Assembly: GCA_963573385.1 (NCBI GenBank)
Contig: CAUYLG010061992.1
Span: 1-64,000 of the forward strand
Direction of reading: 5' to 3'
Length of the DNA stretch: 64,000 nt
From: Cacajao melanocephalus
Taxonomy: Eukaryota > Chordata > Mammalia > Primates > Pitheciidae
Each line of letters opens with the position of its first letter. Positions within the stretch are counted from its first letter, which is position 1. Shown piece after piece: positions 1 through 17,928 of this stretch. The notes under the pieces were generated by a model, which was not told the origin of the DNA, made no database searches, and worked only from the letters and a program-made list of their open reading frames with translations. The translations under genes and the position numbers were made by a program.

Positions 1-162
1 CACATAATTGGAAGTAAATCACTCCTCAGCAATTGCATAGCATTTCACAGGTTTAAATAAAATATTGGTTGGCTGCTTGTTATTTTCATCCCTTATTCCT
101 TCCTGTCTCCATTGTTAAGCACAATTATTGGCATAAAAGAGATTTTTAATACCCATTTTTAG

Positions 163-200
163 ACTGCATTCTAGCCTGGGCAATAGAACAAGAATCCCGT
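163..200 (+). repeat. Alu 3'-end fragment
   Basis: About 38 bases matching the end of an Alu right arm (gcattctagcctgggcaat), running straight into a pyrimidine tract instead of poly-A. Confidence 0.6.
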
Positions 201-289
201 TCTCTCTCTCTCTTTCTCTTCCTCTTTCTTTCTCTCTTTCATTCTTTTTTTTTCTTTCTTTCACTCTTTCTTTTCTCTCTTTTTCTTTC
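200..289. repeat. Polypyrimidine (CT)n/(CTTT)n tract
   Basis: Ninety bases almost free of purines, mixing CT, CTTT and T runs. On the transcribed (minus) strand of ABI2 it is a polypurine tract. Confidence 0.85.
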
Positions 290-426
290 AACAAATAATT
301 AATTTAAAAAAACACATCACTGGAAAAAATGGCAAAATGTTAATGAAGACTTGAGATTTGAGGATTAGACAACGGAAATTTATCAATATTATTTCCTTAT
401 TTTTATGACTATTTTGTGATTAATCA

Positions 427-1035
<609 letters not shown>

Positions 1036-1437
1036 TAAAATAAATTCCTCATTTCACCCAGGTAGGGTGGTATTAAATTATTGTTGAATGTTTTTAATTG
1101 AGGGAAATTTTCCATTAACTTAATCATCATTAAATTCTGGCTTATAAATCTACTTTTAATTATCCTGTCAACATATAACATATAATTAACCATATGAGAA
1201 AGAACTCTTTCATAGCTGCTCCATCAGGTAAAAAGGCTTATATATAAATTATGCATGTTTTCCACCATTACATCTTAAGCTAATTACCTCCTGCATGTTT
1301 CATACCAATTAGAATGATCACTGAGTTTTGAAAAACTCTTCATGTTTAATGTGGGAACTATTACTAGAAATAATTAAACTTTAAAATACTAAGCTCAACC
1401 TTTATTATATTTATTTTCACATAAGATATTATTATCA
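1036..1437. other. AT-rich intronic sequence, nothing recognised
   Basis: No repeat family, exon or RNA gene recognised. Confidence 0.6.
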
Positions 1438-3538
<2,101 letters not shown>

Positions 3539-3827
3539 TGGGTTTTTGTTGTTGTTGTTGTTGCTGTTTTTCAGATGGAGTTTCACTCTTGTCACCCAGG
3601 CTGGAGTTCAATGGCATGATCTCTGCTCACTGCAACCTCCCCTCCGCCTCCCGGGTTCAAGCAATTCTCCTGCCTCAGCTTTTTTTTTTTTTTTTTTTTT
3701 TTTTGGATTTTTAGTAAAGAGTTTCACCATGTTGGCAAGGCTAGTCTTGAACTTCTGACCTCAGGTGATTTGCCCGCCTCAGCCTCTCAAAGTGCAGGGA
3801 ATTACAGGCATGAGCCACCACGCCTGG
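3539..3827 (-). mobile_element. Alu with internal poly-T replacement
   Basis: Starts with a (GTT)n-rich T tail. In the middle, the segment normally reading gagtagctgggattacagg is gone and replaced by a run of about 24 T at 3680-3703, after which the left arm resumes at ttagtaaagagtttcacc. Confidence 0.85.
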
Positions 3828-3879
3828 TAAGAAGCATATTTTTTCAAAAGCAAAACTCATCTTATTAAAAAAGACAATA

Positions 3880-4498
<619 letters not shown>

Positions 4499-4782
4499 TT
4501 ATTTATTTTAAAATTATATTGTTCTTGAGTTTTTCATCAGGAAATACACCATTAGTACTTTAAAGCAATTACTGGCATTGTTGGGGGTTTTATTATTAAA
4601 GATTAAGTTTCCTTTCTAAGAACAATAATATTAATGGCCTATAGTCTTTTCTTATAATTGTAAGATGGCACAATTTATGCTGCTCAACAAGGCTATCTCT
4701 AAACAAAGCTTAAAAGCAAAAAGAACCAAATGGAAATATATAAATTAATAGTAACATTTGACATTTCAAGCACTATCAAAGG

Positions 4783-5030
4783 TCACTGCAACCTCCGTGC
4801 TCCCTGCATCCTCCACCTCCTGAGCTCAAGCAATCCTCCTACCTCAGCCTTCCAAGTAGCTGGGACACAGGCACACACCTCTACATCCAGTTAATTTCTG
4901 TAATTTTTGTAGACACGGGGTTCTTTCTAGTCTTTTTGCTGAGACTAGTCTCAAACTCCTGGGCTAAAGCAATCTTCCCACCTCAGTCTCCTAAAGTGCT
5001 GAGATTACAGGTGTGAGCCACTGCACACAC
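4783..5030 (-). mobile_element. Alu (old, AluJ-like), 3'-truncated
   Basis: Begins inside the right arm (ggtcactgcaacctcc) with no T tract. Highly diverged, with an expanded segment near 4920-4950. Confidence 0.8.
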
Positions 5031-5257
5031 AGTGAAATAGTGTTTTAATTAACTTGGACAAAACTATTACCTTTGGAAAGGCAGAAAGAGGACCTGATTA
5101 GTGGCCAAAGAGGAAACATGAACTAATTAACATATTTTTTGTCAGAAAAGCCTATATGCAAATAACATCAAATACTATTAAACCAATCTCAATTAATCAG
5201 AGAGCTTTATATATACTTCTAAAAAACGTGTTTTTAAACCACATTAATAACTCTGAA

Positions 5258-5699
<442 letters not shown>

Positions 5700-5798
5700 T
5701 CAGTCTTTAATCATTCATTTCAAAATTAAAAAAAACTGGAATATAATGCCCTGTCATTACTTGCACATAATGTTTGTACCGCAAACTAACCTGGTAAC

Positions 5799-6112
5799 AT
5801 TAATTTTTTTTTTTTTGAGACAGAGTCTCACTGTCACCCACACCAGTAATTCTAGCACTTTGGGAGGCTGAGGAGGGTGGATCACCTGAGGTCAACAGTT
5901 CAAGACCAGCCTGATCAAGATTGAGAAACCTCATCTCTACTAAAACTACAAAATTAGCCAGGCGTGGTGGCACATGCCTGCAATCCCAGCTACATGGGAG
6001 GCTGAGGGAGGAGAATCGCTTGAACCTGGGGAGGCGGAGGTTGCAGTGAGCTGAGATCATGCCATTGCACTCCAGCCTGGACAAGAGCAAAACTCTTTCT
6101 CAATAAATAAAA
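5799..6112. mobile_element. Alu tail-to-tail chimera
   Basis: Bases 5799-5840 read as the 3' end of a minus-strand Alu (T run, gagacagagtctcactgtca). At 5841 the sequence switches without a gap to a plus-strand Alu that runs to its own A-rich end at 6112. Both 3' ends face outward. Confidence 0.8.
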
Positions 6113-6567
6113 GGTTTGAAGGGGAAAAAGAATCATTATTTAAGCACTATCTCCTGGCAGAAGACTTAGGGTACTACATATTAAAAGAAGCCAGCATCCC
6201 TTGTTGGCTTCCCCTATTCAACTTTGTTTCCTAAGTCCCTAACAACATATCTCCTTGCCTTTATTCAAAATCTTCAACAGATAAGTGGGTAAGGCTACAT
6301 AATAGTAAGAACAAAAAAAAATAGTCTCATGTTATATGCAGTTCAACTCCATTAATTCAGAATTTACAACAAAGACTCTTCATAGAAATCAAAATGGTAA
6401 CAGAACTAGACTTAGTCCATGAGTTATTTACCACTGACTTCACAGAATGGAAAGATGCTCAATAAATATTTTCAAGTGACCAGCAAGGAAACAATATACA
6501 ATAAAATAAATGGTGTAAGTCATAAGTTCATTTTACTCAATGAAAATTTATTGAACACTAAGAAATG

Positions 6568-6678
6568 AGGGAGCCGCGGCGGCTCAGGCCAATTGTCCTG
6601 GAGCATGAGGAGGCGAGGTCAGGCATTCGAGGCCAGCCTGGGCAACATGTAAACCTCTCATTCATTAAAAAAAAAAAA
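6568..6678 (+). mobile_element. Alu left-arm fragment with A tail
   Basis: Monomer-sized Alu-like segment (gccgcggcggctcaggcc, then a 14-A tail) with an internal deletion. Confidence 0.65.
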
Positions 6679-6682
6679 AACT

Positions 6683-6985
6683 GGCCTGGCACCATGGCTC
6701 ACACCTGTAATCCCAGCACTCTGGGAGGCCAAGGTGTGTGGATCACCTGAGGTCAGGAGTTCAAGACAAGCCTGGCCAACATGGCGAATCTCATCTCTAC
6801 TAAAAATACAAAAATTTGCCAGGCATGGTGGCACACACCTGTAACCCCAGCTTCTTGGGAGGCTGAGGCAGAAGAACTGCTCCAACCCAGGAAGCAGAGG
6901 TTGCAGTGAGCCAAGATCACACCACTGCACTCTAGCCTGGGCAACAGAGTAAGACTCCCATCTCAAAAAATAAATAAATAAATAA
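6683..6985 (+). mobile_element. Alu
   Basis: Full dimer; the tail ends in (AAAT)n at 6968-6985. Confidence 0.9.
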
Positions 6986-7337
6986 GGACATAACAGGCAA
7001 AATAAAAATGAACATAATTCCTCTCTTCATAGAATTTTGGTTTAGCAGACCCAGCAGTAAACTTGAGTTTACTCATCTAATTTTTTATAATAGGAATATC
7101 TACCTTGCTTACGCCTCCCAGGAAGTTATAGATCAGTTCAGACATTTGATGAGCATACACTATCAAATAAGTCCTGCACTAAGTAACTGTAAATGAACTG
7201 TTTAAAGCACCAACCATATGTGGAATATTAGTGTCTATTCTGTTGGCCATATCTACATTAAATATTCCAGACAAATAAAAAGTATTTGCCAACTTTCATT
7301 TTCCAAAGCATAAATTACCAACCTTCAAATTCACAAA
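6986..7337. other. Intronic sequence, nothing recognised
   Basis: No repeat or exon recognised in this AT-rich stretch. Confidence 0.5.
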
Positions 7338-7339
7338 AC

Positions 7340-7378
<39 letters not shown>

Positions 7379-7383
7379 TTTTG
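7338..7383. repeat. (TTTA)n microsatellite
   Basis: About eleven uninterrupted TTTA units, grown from the tail of the following minus-strand Alu; likely length-polymorphic. Confidence 0.95.
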
Positions 7384-7664
7384 GAGATGGAGTCTCACAC
7401 TGTTGCCCAGACTGGAATGCAGTGGTGCAATCCTGGCTCACTGCAACCTCTACCTCCCAGGTTCTAGCAATTCTCATGCCTTAGCCTCCCGAGGCACTAC
7501 AGGTACACACCACCACACCTAGCTAAATTTGTTTGTATTTTTAGTAGAGATGGGGGTTTCGCCATGTTGGCCAGGCTGGTCTCATACTCCTGAGCTCAGG
7601 CAATCTACCCACCTTGGCCTCCCAAAGTGCTAGGATTACAGGTGTGAGCCACTGCCCCTGACCC
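7384..7664 (-). mobile_element. Alu
   Basis: Full dimer with a shortened right arm (ctcccgaggcactacagg). Confidence 0.9.
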
Positions 7665-7756
7665 AAAACTAATTTATTTCACTGCTCTCAGACATTTTCT
7701 AATGCTTACTAGAAAAGATCTAATTTGCTCATTTAGCAAATATTTATGGAGTGCCC

Positions 7757-8064
<308 letters not shown>

Positions 8065-8590
8065 CCAGAGTGCCCATTTTGTCCCAGGCACTATTCCAGG
8101 TACTGGAAATGAACAGGAAACAAAAATCTCTGCCCTCACATACCAGGGAAGGAAAACACACAAATAAGTAAGATACATTGTATGTTAAGAGAAAATATGT
8201 AGGGATAAAAAAGCATGGAAAGGCAAGTATAAGCAAGAAGAGAGTGAGCAACGGGCAGGAGTATGTTATGATTTTGCACACAGTAGCCAGGACGGGGTCA
8301 TCAAGAATGTGGTCATCAAGAATGCGATGCATCAGCAAAAGCTTGAAGGAAGTAAAAGAACCAATTATGTACCTATCTTGGGGTACAGTACTCCTGGCAG
8401 AGGGTATAACAAGTACAAAGTAAAAAGGCCCTGAGGCAGAAGAATGCCCGGTTTGTTCAAGAAAGGGAAGCCAAAGTGGCTCGAGTTGAGTGAACAAATG
8501 AGCGTACAGGAGTATAACAAAAGATGACGCCAAGGCTAGAAGCTGATTGTTTATGGCTTGCAGGTAATTTTGTTTTGGTTCGGTTTTGTT
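8065..8590. repeat. Ancient interspersed repeat, family unassigned
   Basis: Phrases such as ccaggcactattccaggta, atctctgccctcaca and ggccctgaggcagaagaatg recur in many old mammalian repeats, and this stretch reads as one. A long open frame on the minus strand here has no recognised protein similarity. Confidence 0.4.
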
Positions 8591-8766
8591 TGGGGTTTTT
8601 TTTTCCAGCTTTACCCAGGTATAACAAAAAATGTATATATTTAAAGTGTACAACATGACAATATGCTACACATATAAACTGCGAAATAGTTATCACAATC
8701 AAGATAATAATTTCTTGATTATCCTTGTGGGGTGCAGGGGGTGAGCGACACTTAAGATCTACTCTT

Positions 8767-9049
8767 GGCCAGGCATGGTAACTTACACCTGTAATCCCAG
8801 CACTTTGGGAGGCCAAGGTGGGCAGACGGCTAGAGCCCAGGAGTTCGAGACAAGCCTGGGCAATATGGTGAAACTCCGTCTCTACAAAAATCAGCAGCAT
8901 ATGGCGGTACACACTTGTAGTCCCAGTTACTCCGAAGGCTGAGGTAGGAGGATCACCTGAGCCTGAGGAGGTGAGGCTGTAGTGAGCCGTGATCACACTA
9001 CTGCACTCCAGCCTGGGTGACAGAGCAAGACCCTGTCTCCAAAAAAAAA
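8767..9049 (+). mobile_element. Alu inside L1
   Basis: Flanked by the target duplication AAGATCTACT on both sides, so a clean insertion into the L1. Confidence 0.92.
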
Positions 9050-9400
9050 GATCTACTGTCTTAGTAAATTTCAAGTATGCATTATTATTAACTATAGTTA
9101 CTACACAGTACGTTAGCTCCGCAAAACACATTCATCCTATAACTGCAAGTTTGTGCCCTGTGACCAACATCTCCCCATTTCTCCCCACCTTCCAACAGCC
9201 CCTGGAAAACACCATTCTATTCTCTGCTTTATTCTATGGGTTCAGCCTTTTAGATTCCTCATTTAAGTGAAATCATACAGTATTTGTCTTTCCATATCTG
9301 GCTTATTTCACTTACCATAATGTTCTCCAGGTTCATCCATGTTGTCACAAATAGCAGGGTTTCCTTTTCTTATGGCTGAACAATATTCCATTATATACAC

Positions 9401-9629
9401 ATTTGACCCTTGAATAACAGGTTTGAACTGTGTGGGTCCACTCTACACAGATTATTTTCAACCAAATGCACATCAAAAATATAGTATTCATCCACATATA
9501 CAGATGGAGGAATGACTTTATATATACACGTGTTCCACAGGGGTGACTGCAGGACTTGAGTACATGCAGACTTGGGTATACCTGGGGGTCACAGAACCAA
9601 TGCCCTATCTAGACTGAGGGAAAACTGTG
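9401..9629. mobile_element. Tigger2-type DNA transposon remnant (MITE)
   Basis: Begins with the Tigger2 terminal motif ttgacccttgaataacag and tgtgtgggtccac, and ends ggaccaat-like text followed by a degenerate complementary end (gagggaaaactg). Internal deletion derivative of about 230 bases sitting in the L1. Confidence 0.75.
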
Positions 9630-9792
9630 CATACTGTACACATTTTCTTCACCCATTCATCCATTGACACTTAGGTTGTTTCTATATCTTAGCTACCTTG
9701 AATAATGCTGAAATGAACATGGGAGTCCAGATCTCTCTTTCAGATAATGATTTCATTCCCTATGGATATAGACCCAGAAGTAGAACTGCTAG

Positions 9793-10130
<338 letters not shown>

Positions 10131-10433
10131 TGGAACCAGTTTTTCATAATGGCTGTTCCAATTTACATTCCCACTGTATACATGGACTGTCTTTTCTCTA
10201 CCTGCTTGCCAACACTTATATCTCCTTTGACAACCATCCTAACAGATGTGAGGCAATAGCTCCTTTTTGTTTTGACTTGCATTTCCTAATGATTAGTGAT
10301 GTTGAGCACATTTTCATATACCTGTTGGCCATTTGTGTGTCTTTTTTGAAAAAAATGTCCATTTAGGTCCTACAGCCTTTTGTAAATCTGGTTATTTGGT
10401 TTTTTGCTATTAAGTTGTATGAGTTTTTAATAT

Positions 10434-10441
10434 ACACATAT

Positions 10442-10485
<44 letters not shown>

Positions 10486-10486
10486 G
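10434..10486. repeat. (CA)n microsatellite
   Basis: About 20 CA units interrupted by tatac, within the L1. Confidence 0.93.
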
Positions 10487-10706
10487 ATATAAACCCCTTA
10501 TCAGATATACGGTTTGCAAATTTTTTTCCATTCCATAAATTGCCTTTTCCTTTTGTGTCCTTTGCTGTGCAGAAGCTTTTCAGTATGATGTAGTCACTCT
10601 CATCTTTTCTTGCTTTTGTTGCCTGTGCTTTTGGTGTCATATTCACAAAAATCATTGTCAAGACCAGTATCAAGGAGCTTTTTCCCCCTATGTTTGCTTC
10701 TAGGAG

Positions 10707-11069
10707 TGTATCAGTCCGTTCTTATGCTCTTATGAAGGAATACCTGAGGCTGGGTAATTTATAAAGAAAACAGGTTTAATCAGCTCACGGTTCTGCAGAC
10801 TTTACACAAAGCATAGTGCTGCCATGTACTTCCGGTGAGGTGTAATCATGGCAGAAGTGGAGCCAGCATGTCGCGTGGTTGGCGGGCTCCCAGACTAATT
10901 TTAAACCTGAACCAAGCAAGAGCTCACTTATGACCAAGGGGATGATGCTACATCATTCATGAGGGATCTACCCCCATAATCCAGTCATCTCCCACCAAGC
11001 CCCACCTCCAACACTGGGAATCACATTTCAACAAGAGATTTGAAGGGAACAAACATCTGACCCATGTCA
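10707..11069 (-). mobile_element. Solo MaLR LTR (MST-like)
   Basis: About 363 bases bounded by TG...CA (plus strand tgtatcagtccg to acccatgtca), matching the MST/THE1 LTR layout in reverse. Flanks aggag and aagag fit a 5-base target duplication with one mismatch. It lies in the L1; no internal region, so a recombined solo LTR. Confidence 0.8.
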
Positions 11070-11326
11070 AAGAGTTTTCCCTTTCAGGTCTCACATTTAA
11101 GTCTTTAATCCATTTCTAGCTTATTTGTGTGTGTGATATAAGGTAACAATCCAATTTCATTCTTTTGCATGTGCATATAGTTTTCCCAGCACCATTTGTT
11201 GAAGGGATTATCTTTTCCGCATTGTGTACCTGGTGCCCTTCTCAAAGCTGAATTTACTGCAAAGATGTGGGTAAATTTCTGGGCTCTATTCTGTTGCATT
11301 AGTCTACATGTCTTTTATGTCAGTAA

Positions 11327-11647
<321 letters not shown>

Positions 11648-12598
11648 TAATATGGTTTGAAATTAAGAAGTAAAGAAGTATAATACCTCCAACTTTGTTC
11701 CTATTCAAGACTGCTTTGGCAATTCAAAGTCTTTTGTGGTTTCCAATGAGTTTTAGGATTTTTCTATTTCTGTGAAAAATACCATTGGAATATTGATAGA
11801 CATTGCATTAATCTGTAGGTGGCTTTGTGTAGTACGGACATTTAACAATATTAAAACTTCCAATTCATGAGCACAGGATATCTTTCCATTTATTTGCATC
11901 TTCTTCAATTACTTTCATAAATGTCTAATAGTTTTTATTGTACAGATCTTTGACCTCCTTGGTTAAATTTATTCCTACGTATTTTACTCTTTCTGATGCT
12001 ATTGTAAATGGAACTGTTTTCTAACTGATTTTTCAGATTGTTTGTAGTTAATAGGTAGAAACACAACAGATTTTTACATGTTGATCTTGTCTCCTACAAC
12101 TTTACTAAATTTGTTAATTAGCTCTAACAGTCTTTTGGTGGAGTCCTTAGAATTTTCTATACATAAGAGATCATGTCATTTGCAAACAGAGACAATTTAA
12201 CTTCCTCCTTTCCAATTCTGATGCCTTTTATTTCTTTTTCTTTCCTAACTGGCCTGGCTAGGACTGCTAGTACTTTGCAGTACTATATTAAATAGAACTA
12301 GTGAAACTGGGCACCACTGTCTTATTCCTGATCATAGAGGAAAAGGTTTCAGCTTTTCACGACTGAGTATGATGTTCGTTGTGGGCTTGTCATATATGGC
12401 CTTTGACATATCACTAACAACAGAATAGCTAAATGTCAAAACCTGACAAAACCAAATGCTGACAGAGATGCAGAACATTTAGATCTTTGCTGGTGGGAAC
12501 ACAAAACGGTACCATCACTTTTGGAAAACAGTTTGGCAACTTCTATAAAGCTAAACATGCATTTACTATATGATAGTAATCCCACTATCAAATATTTA

Positions 12599-13424
12599 TT
12601 GTCAAGGCAAAGGGAAGGGAAGATGTGATAGACCTGCCCAAGCTCTTGTTAGATTTAGAAAGCCTACTATTTGGCCGGGCATGGTGGCTCACGCCTGTAA
12701 TCCCAGCACTTTGGGAGGCCAAGGAGGGCAGATCACAAGGTCAGGAGTTGAAGACCAGCCTAGCCAACATGGTGGAACCCCACCTCTACTAAAAAACACA
12801 AAAAAATTAGCCAGGCATACTGGCGCATGCCTGTAGTCCCAGCTACTCAGGAGGCTGAGGCAAGAGAATCACTTAAACCCAGGAGGCGGACGTTGCAGTG
12901 AGCTGAGATCACACCACTGCCCTTCAGCTTGGGCAACAAAGACTTCTTCTCAAATAAAACAAAACCAAAAACAAACAAACAAAAACGCCTACTATTTACA
13001 TGGAGAGCAAAAGGAATAGTAGCAAAACATACAGCCCTTGTGCAGAGCAATACCAAAACAAAAGGAGTCAGGTGACTACAACATAGATGATATGACACTC
13101 TTGCTGAAGAGCCAATGCCATTCTGCAACCAAAGTCTTACAGCCTGCAGCTACTACCTAAAAGGGTACAACAGAGAGCCTCATCTCATCAGAACCAGGAG
13201 GTGATGAGACACTGTATCATGTACAGTCTCCTTAGCTGATGAAGAGATTGAGAAAAAGCTTCACATCAGGTCCTCACAAACCTCCCATAATCTCATATTC
13301 CAAGAGGATCACAAGGTGCTCTGCTAAGATTCAGATCAGATGCAGTTCAAGCGCTGCCTATGCAGCCTATGTGGATACATGCACTGTGACCAGGGTACAA
13401 TAGTAAATCTGTTCCTTTAAACTG
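12599..13424. other. Non-L1 insert of unknown origin, carrying an Alu
   Basis: Outside the Alu at 12674-12990, about 510 bases interrupt the L1 and match no repeat I recognise. Short open frames exist (one of about 45 codons once the Alu is removed), none like a known protein. Could be a processed pseudogene fragment; not identified. Confidence 0.35.
12674..12990 (+). mobile_element. Alu
   Basis: Full dimer with a tail of (CAAA)-like units; target duplication GCCTACTATTT on both sides. Confidence 0.95.
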
Positions 13425-14198
13425 ACCCAAGAGAATAAAGACTTATGTCCCACCAACACCTGTATACAACTGTTTATAGCTGTATTCACTACTGGCTAAA
13501 ACTAGAAACAATCCAGAAATCCATCAGTTGGTGAATGGATGAACAAATTATGATTCTTTCATATCCTAGAATATTACTCAGTAATAAGGAACAAAGTACT
13601 GACAAAACATCGTAACACTGAGGATTTTCAAATGTATTAGGACTTCTAGTAACAAGAAGTCAAATGCAAAAGGCTATATACTATATAATTCCCTTTATAT
13701 GGCATTCTGGAAAAGGCAGAAACTAGAGGGACAGTAAACATGCCAGTGTTTGCTAAAGGCTAGTAGTGAGGGACAGGACTGACTATGGAGGGGACAAGGA
13801 AAATTTTACATTGTGGTGGTTACATGACTATGTAATTTTATGAAAATTCATAAACCTTTACACCTAAAATGGGTGACTTGTACCATATACATATTAAACC
13901 TCAATAAACCTGATTTTAAAAATCAAATGAGAAAATATCATTGTTATAAATGATTCAAAACAAAGCTGTTTCATCATCCAAATGTTCTACAAAGTGTATT
14001 ACTTGTTTCAGAAGAAAAAAGCAAAACTATGTCCCTTGCATGTAACTATGCAAATATGAAAATTACTGGAAAACTATGCAGTATGACTGCATTCTAGGTA
14101 ATGCTTACAGAACACGAATGTCACTAAAAAATCAAATAGGAAAAAACTTGCAAGGTAAATTTACAGGTAATTATATCCTACTTATAAAATCATTCAAG

Positions 14199-14490
14199 GC
14201 CAGGCATGGCAGCTCACAGCTGTAATCCCAGCACTTTAGGAAGCCAAGGCAGGATAACTGCTTGAGCCCAGGTGTTCAAGACCTGCCTGAGCAACACAGT
14301 GAGATCCCATTTCTACCAAAAAAAAAAAAATTAGCTGGGCATGGTGGCATAAGTCCCAGCTACTTTGGGGCCTGAAGTGGGAGGACTGTTTGAGCCTGGG
14401 AGCGCAAGCTGCAGTGAGCCATAATCATGCTACTACACTCCAGCCTGGGTGATAGAGTGAGATCCTGTCTCAAAAATAATAAAATAAAGT
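14199..14490 (+). mobile_element. Alu
   Basis: Old full dimer with a 13-A linker at 14319-14331. Confidence 0.9.
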
Positions 14491-14788
14491 AATGAAAATA
14501 ATTCAGTGCATAGCCTCTTGCATATTCAAGTCTATATTTCTTACATTCAGCAACAATTTAATGAGTGGCTACTATATGTACAACATCCTATGGCTAATGG
14601 TAAAATACAGAAATGTTTAAGATACGACTCCATCTTCTAGGAGCTTTTTTTCCTTCTAGAGAAGGAAATACAAAGTAAATGAAAAATCCAAAATAGAATG
14701 TGTCGTCCCACATGCTACCTCATGAATCCAATCTATTAACCAATCCCATAAAAATTCAACCAAAAGTTATCAAAAATCTACAACTAGA

Positions 14789-15062
14789 CCAGGCACAGTG
14801 GCTCACACCGGTAATCCCAGCACTTTGGGAGGCCGAGGTGGGCGGATCACGAGGTCAAGAGATAAGACTATCCTAGCCAATGTGGTGAAACCTCGTCTCT
14901 ACTAAAAACACAAAAATTAGCTGGGTGTAGTGGCACGTAACTGTGGTCCCAGCTACTCAGGAGGCAGAGATTGCAGTGAGCTGAGATTGCGTCACTGCAC
15001 TCCAGCCTGGTGACAGAGCGAGACTCCGTCTCAAAAAAAAAAGAGAGAGAGAAAAGAAAAAG
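14789..15062 (+). mobile_element. Alu
   Basis: Dimer with a deletion in the right arm (cagctactcaggaggcagaga); tail becomes (GA)n. Confidence 0.9.
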
Positions 15063-15583
15063 TAAATGAACAATTAATAAATTTGGTAAAGAGCAACTTT
15101 GAACCAGGAAGCTCTTCAAGGAAGGGTAAAATGAGGTGCAACTGGATTCCTTGGATCAATAACGGGAATTAAGAGGTCACTTAAGTTCCTTTGACAAAAA
15201 GGTGTAGGAAGTGCACAAACGACAAAATGTTTAAAAGAGCAAGGGATTCAAATATAAATTAGCCTGTTTTTGCAATCTTGTCAAAGGTATTGAAGGATTT
15301 GTCACCGAAAATATATTCACCAAATGTCTCTGCTGAGAGTTCGGGACTAATCTCTTGAGGAATGGTAAACCTTGATCAACTTCAAACGAGTTAAGTCATC
15401 TTAATCTATGGGGAATTCAGTCTCCCAAAATCTACTCAGTCTCCTTACTCTCAACTGACCTCTTTCTCCTTCATTCTAGGTATTTTAAGATTCTCCCATT
15501 TGCAAGAACATACAGAACTCGACCTATAAATACAACCAACCTCCTTCCAGTATACTATATGATATCCATTTAAAAAAGCAAGT
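15063..15583. other. Intronic sequence, nothing recognised
   Basis: About 520 bases with no repeat or exon recognised. Confidence 0.5.
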
Positions 15584-15880
15584 CGGCCGGGTGCCATGGC
15601 TTACACCTGTAATCGCAGCACTTTGGGAGGCTGAAGTGGGTGGATCACAAGGTTAGGAGTTCGAGACCAGCCTGACCAAGATGGTGAAACCCCATCTCTA
15701 CTAAAAATACAAAAATTAGCCAGGTGCGTGGCAGGTGCCTGTAATCCCAGCTATGTGGGAGGCTGAGGCAGGAGAACTGCTGGAACCAGGGAGGCGGAGG
15801 TTGCAGTGAGCAGAGATCAGTTCACACTGATCTCAGTGTGCCTGGGCGACAGAGCAAGACTCCGTCCCAAAAAAAAGAAA
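15584..15880 (+). mobile_element. Alu with local inverted repeat
   Basis: Full dimer. Near its end the usual gatcgcgccactgcactcc is replaced by a segment with the short inverted repeat CACACTG...CAGTGTG at 15823-15840. Confidence 0.9.
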
Positions 15881-16242
15881 GTCAAGCCCAGCATCCTTAA
15901 AAGTTTCTTTCAAAGGTATATAAGATAATATAGAACATAAACCCATTTCTACAAAAATACTAACATATAGTTGTGCATAAAAAAAAGATTTAAATGTATG
16001 AGTACTATATATATATTCAACATGATTGGGCAATTTTCCCTTTCTTCCATAATATCTACTGGTATTTGCTAACAATTTTTCAACAATAAGCATGTATTCT
16101 AGTTACTTTTATTAAATAAAAATTTTAATCTTTACATCACTTTTTTATGAAACTGATAATATCCCCTTGTAAAAATTTCATGAAGTTTTTAGTGAACTCT
16201 GGGAGTATCCATGTTGATTAAGAGAAGAGAAGGAAAGCTACT
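15881..16242. other. AT-rich intronic sequence, nothing recognised
   Basis: No repeat or exon recognised. Confidence 0.5.
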
Positions 16243-17368
<1,126 letters not shown>

Positions 17369-17617
17369 CATATCCAGACTATATGTGGATATTAATAAAT
17401 GAAGAAAAGAAACACAGGTCTTACATATATCTCAAAAAAAGTCTCTACCAATTACTAAATCTTTTGTACAGGCAAGAAATAAAATCAATCTGATAAATAT
17501 CAGCAAATTGTAGTTACAATTGTTTGTTATCATATTTTAGAAAAAATACTTTGACTATTCCATTTTCTAGAGGTTGGAATAATGAAACTGTCTAAAGTTT
17601 TATTAAAAATAATTTTT

Positions 17618-17918
17618 GCTGGGCGCAGTGGCTCACACCTGTAACCCCAACACTTTGGGAGGCCGAGGTGGGCAGATCACGAGGTCAAGAGATCGAGACC
17701 ATCCTGCCAATACGGTGAAACCCTGTCTCTACTAAAAATACAAAAATTAGCTGAGCATAGTGGTGCACGGCTATAGTCCCAGCTACTCAGAAGGCTGACG
17801 CGGAATCGCCTGAACCCAGGAGGCAGAGGTTGCATTGAGCTGAGACCACACCACTGCACTCCAGCCTGGTGACAGAGAGAGAATTCGTCTAAAAAAACAG
17901 AAAAAAAAAAAAAAAAGA
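17618..17918 (+). mobile_element. Alu (first of a close array)
   Basis: Full dimer with A tail, followed by gatttttag and then the next Alu. Confidence 0.92.
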
Positions 17919-17928
17919 TTTTTAGGGG

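Larger units (their letters stand above)
12421..13930 (+). mobile_element. L1 3' portion, split by a foreign insert
   Basis: Sense-strand end of L1 ORF2 at 12421-12598 (gctggtgggaacacaaaacgg, then ggaaaacagtttggcaac) and its continuation to the 3' UTR at about 13425-13930 (atggatgaacaaattatg, cataaacctttacacc). Faces the antisense L1 below 12400. Between the halves are an Alu and about 510 bases that are not L1. Confidence 0.75.

Noticed and set aside
8457..9131. Open frame of 224 codons on the minus strand (and an overlapping one of 201 codons, 8051-8656)
   Set aside because: It runs through an Alu and old L1 sequence; the translation contains the usual antisense-Alu peptide pattern and no domain.
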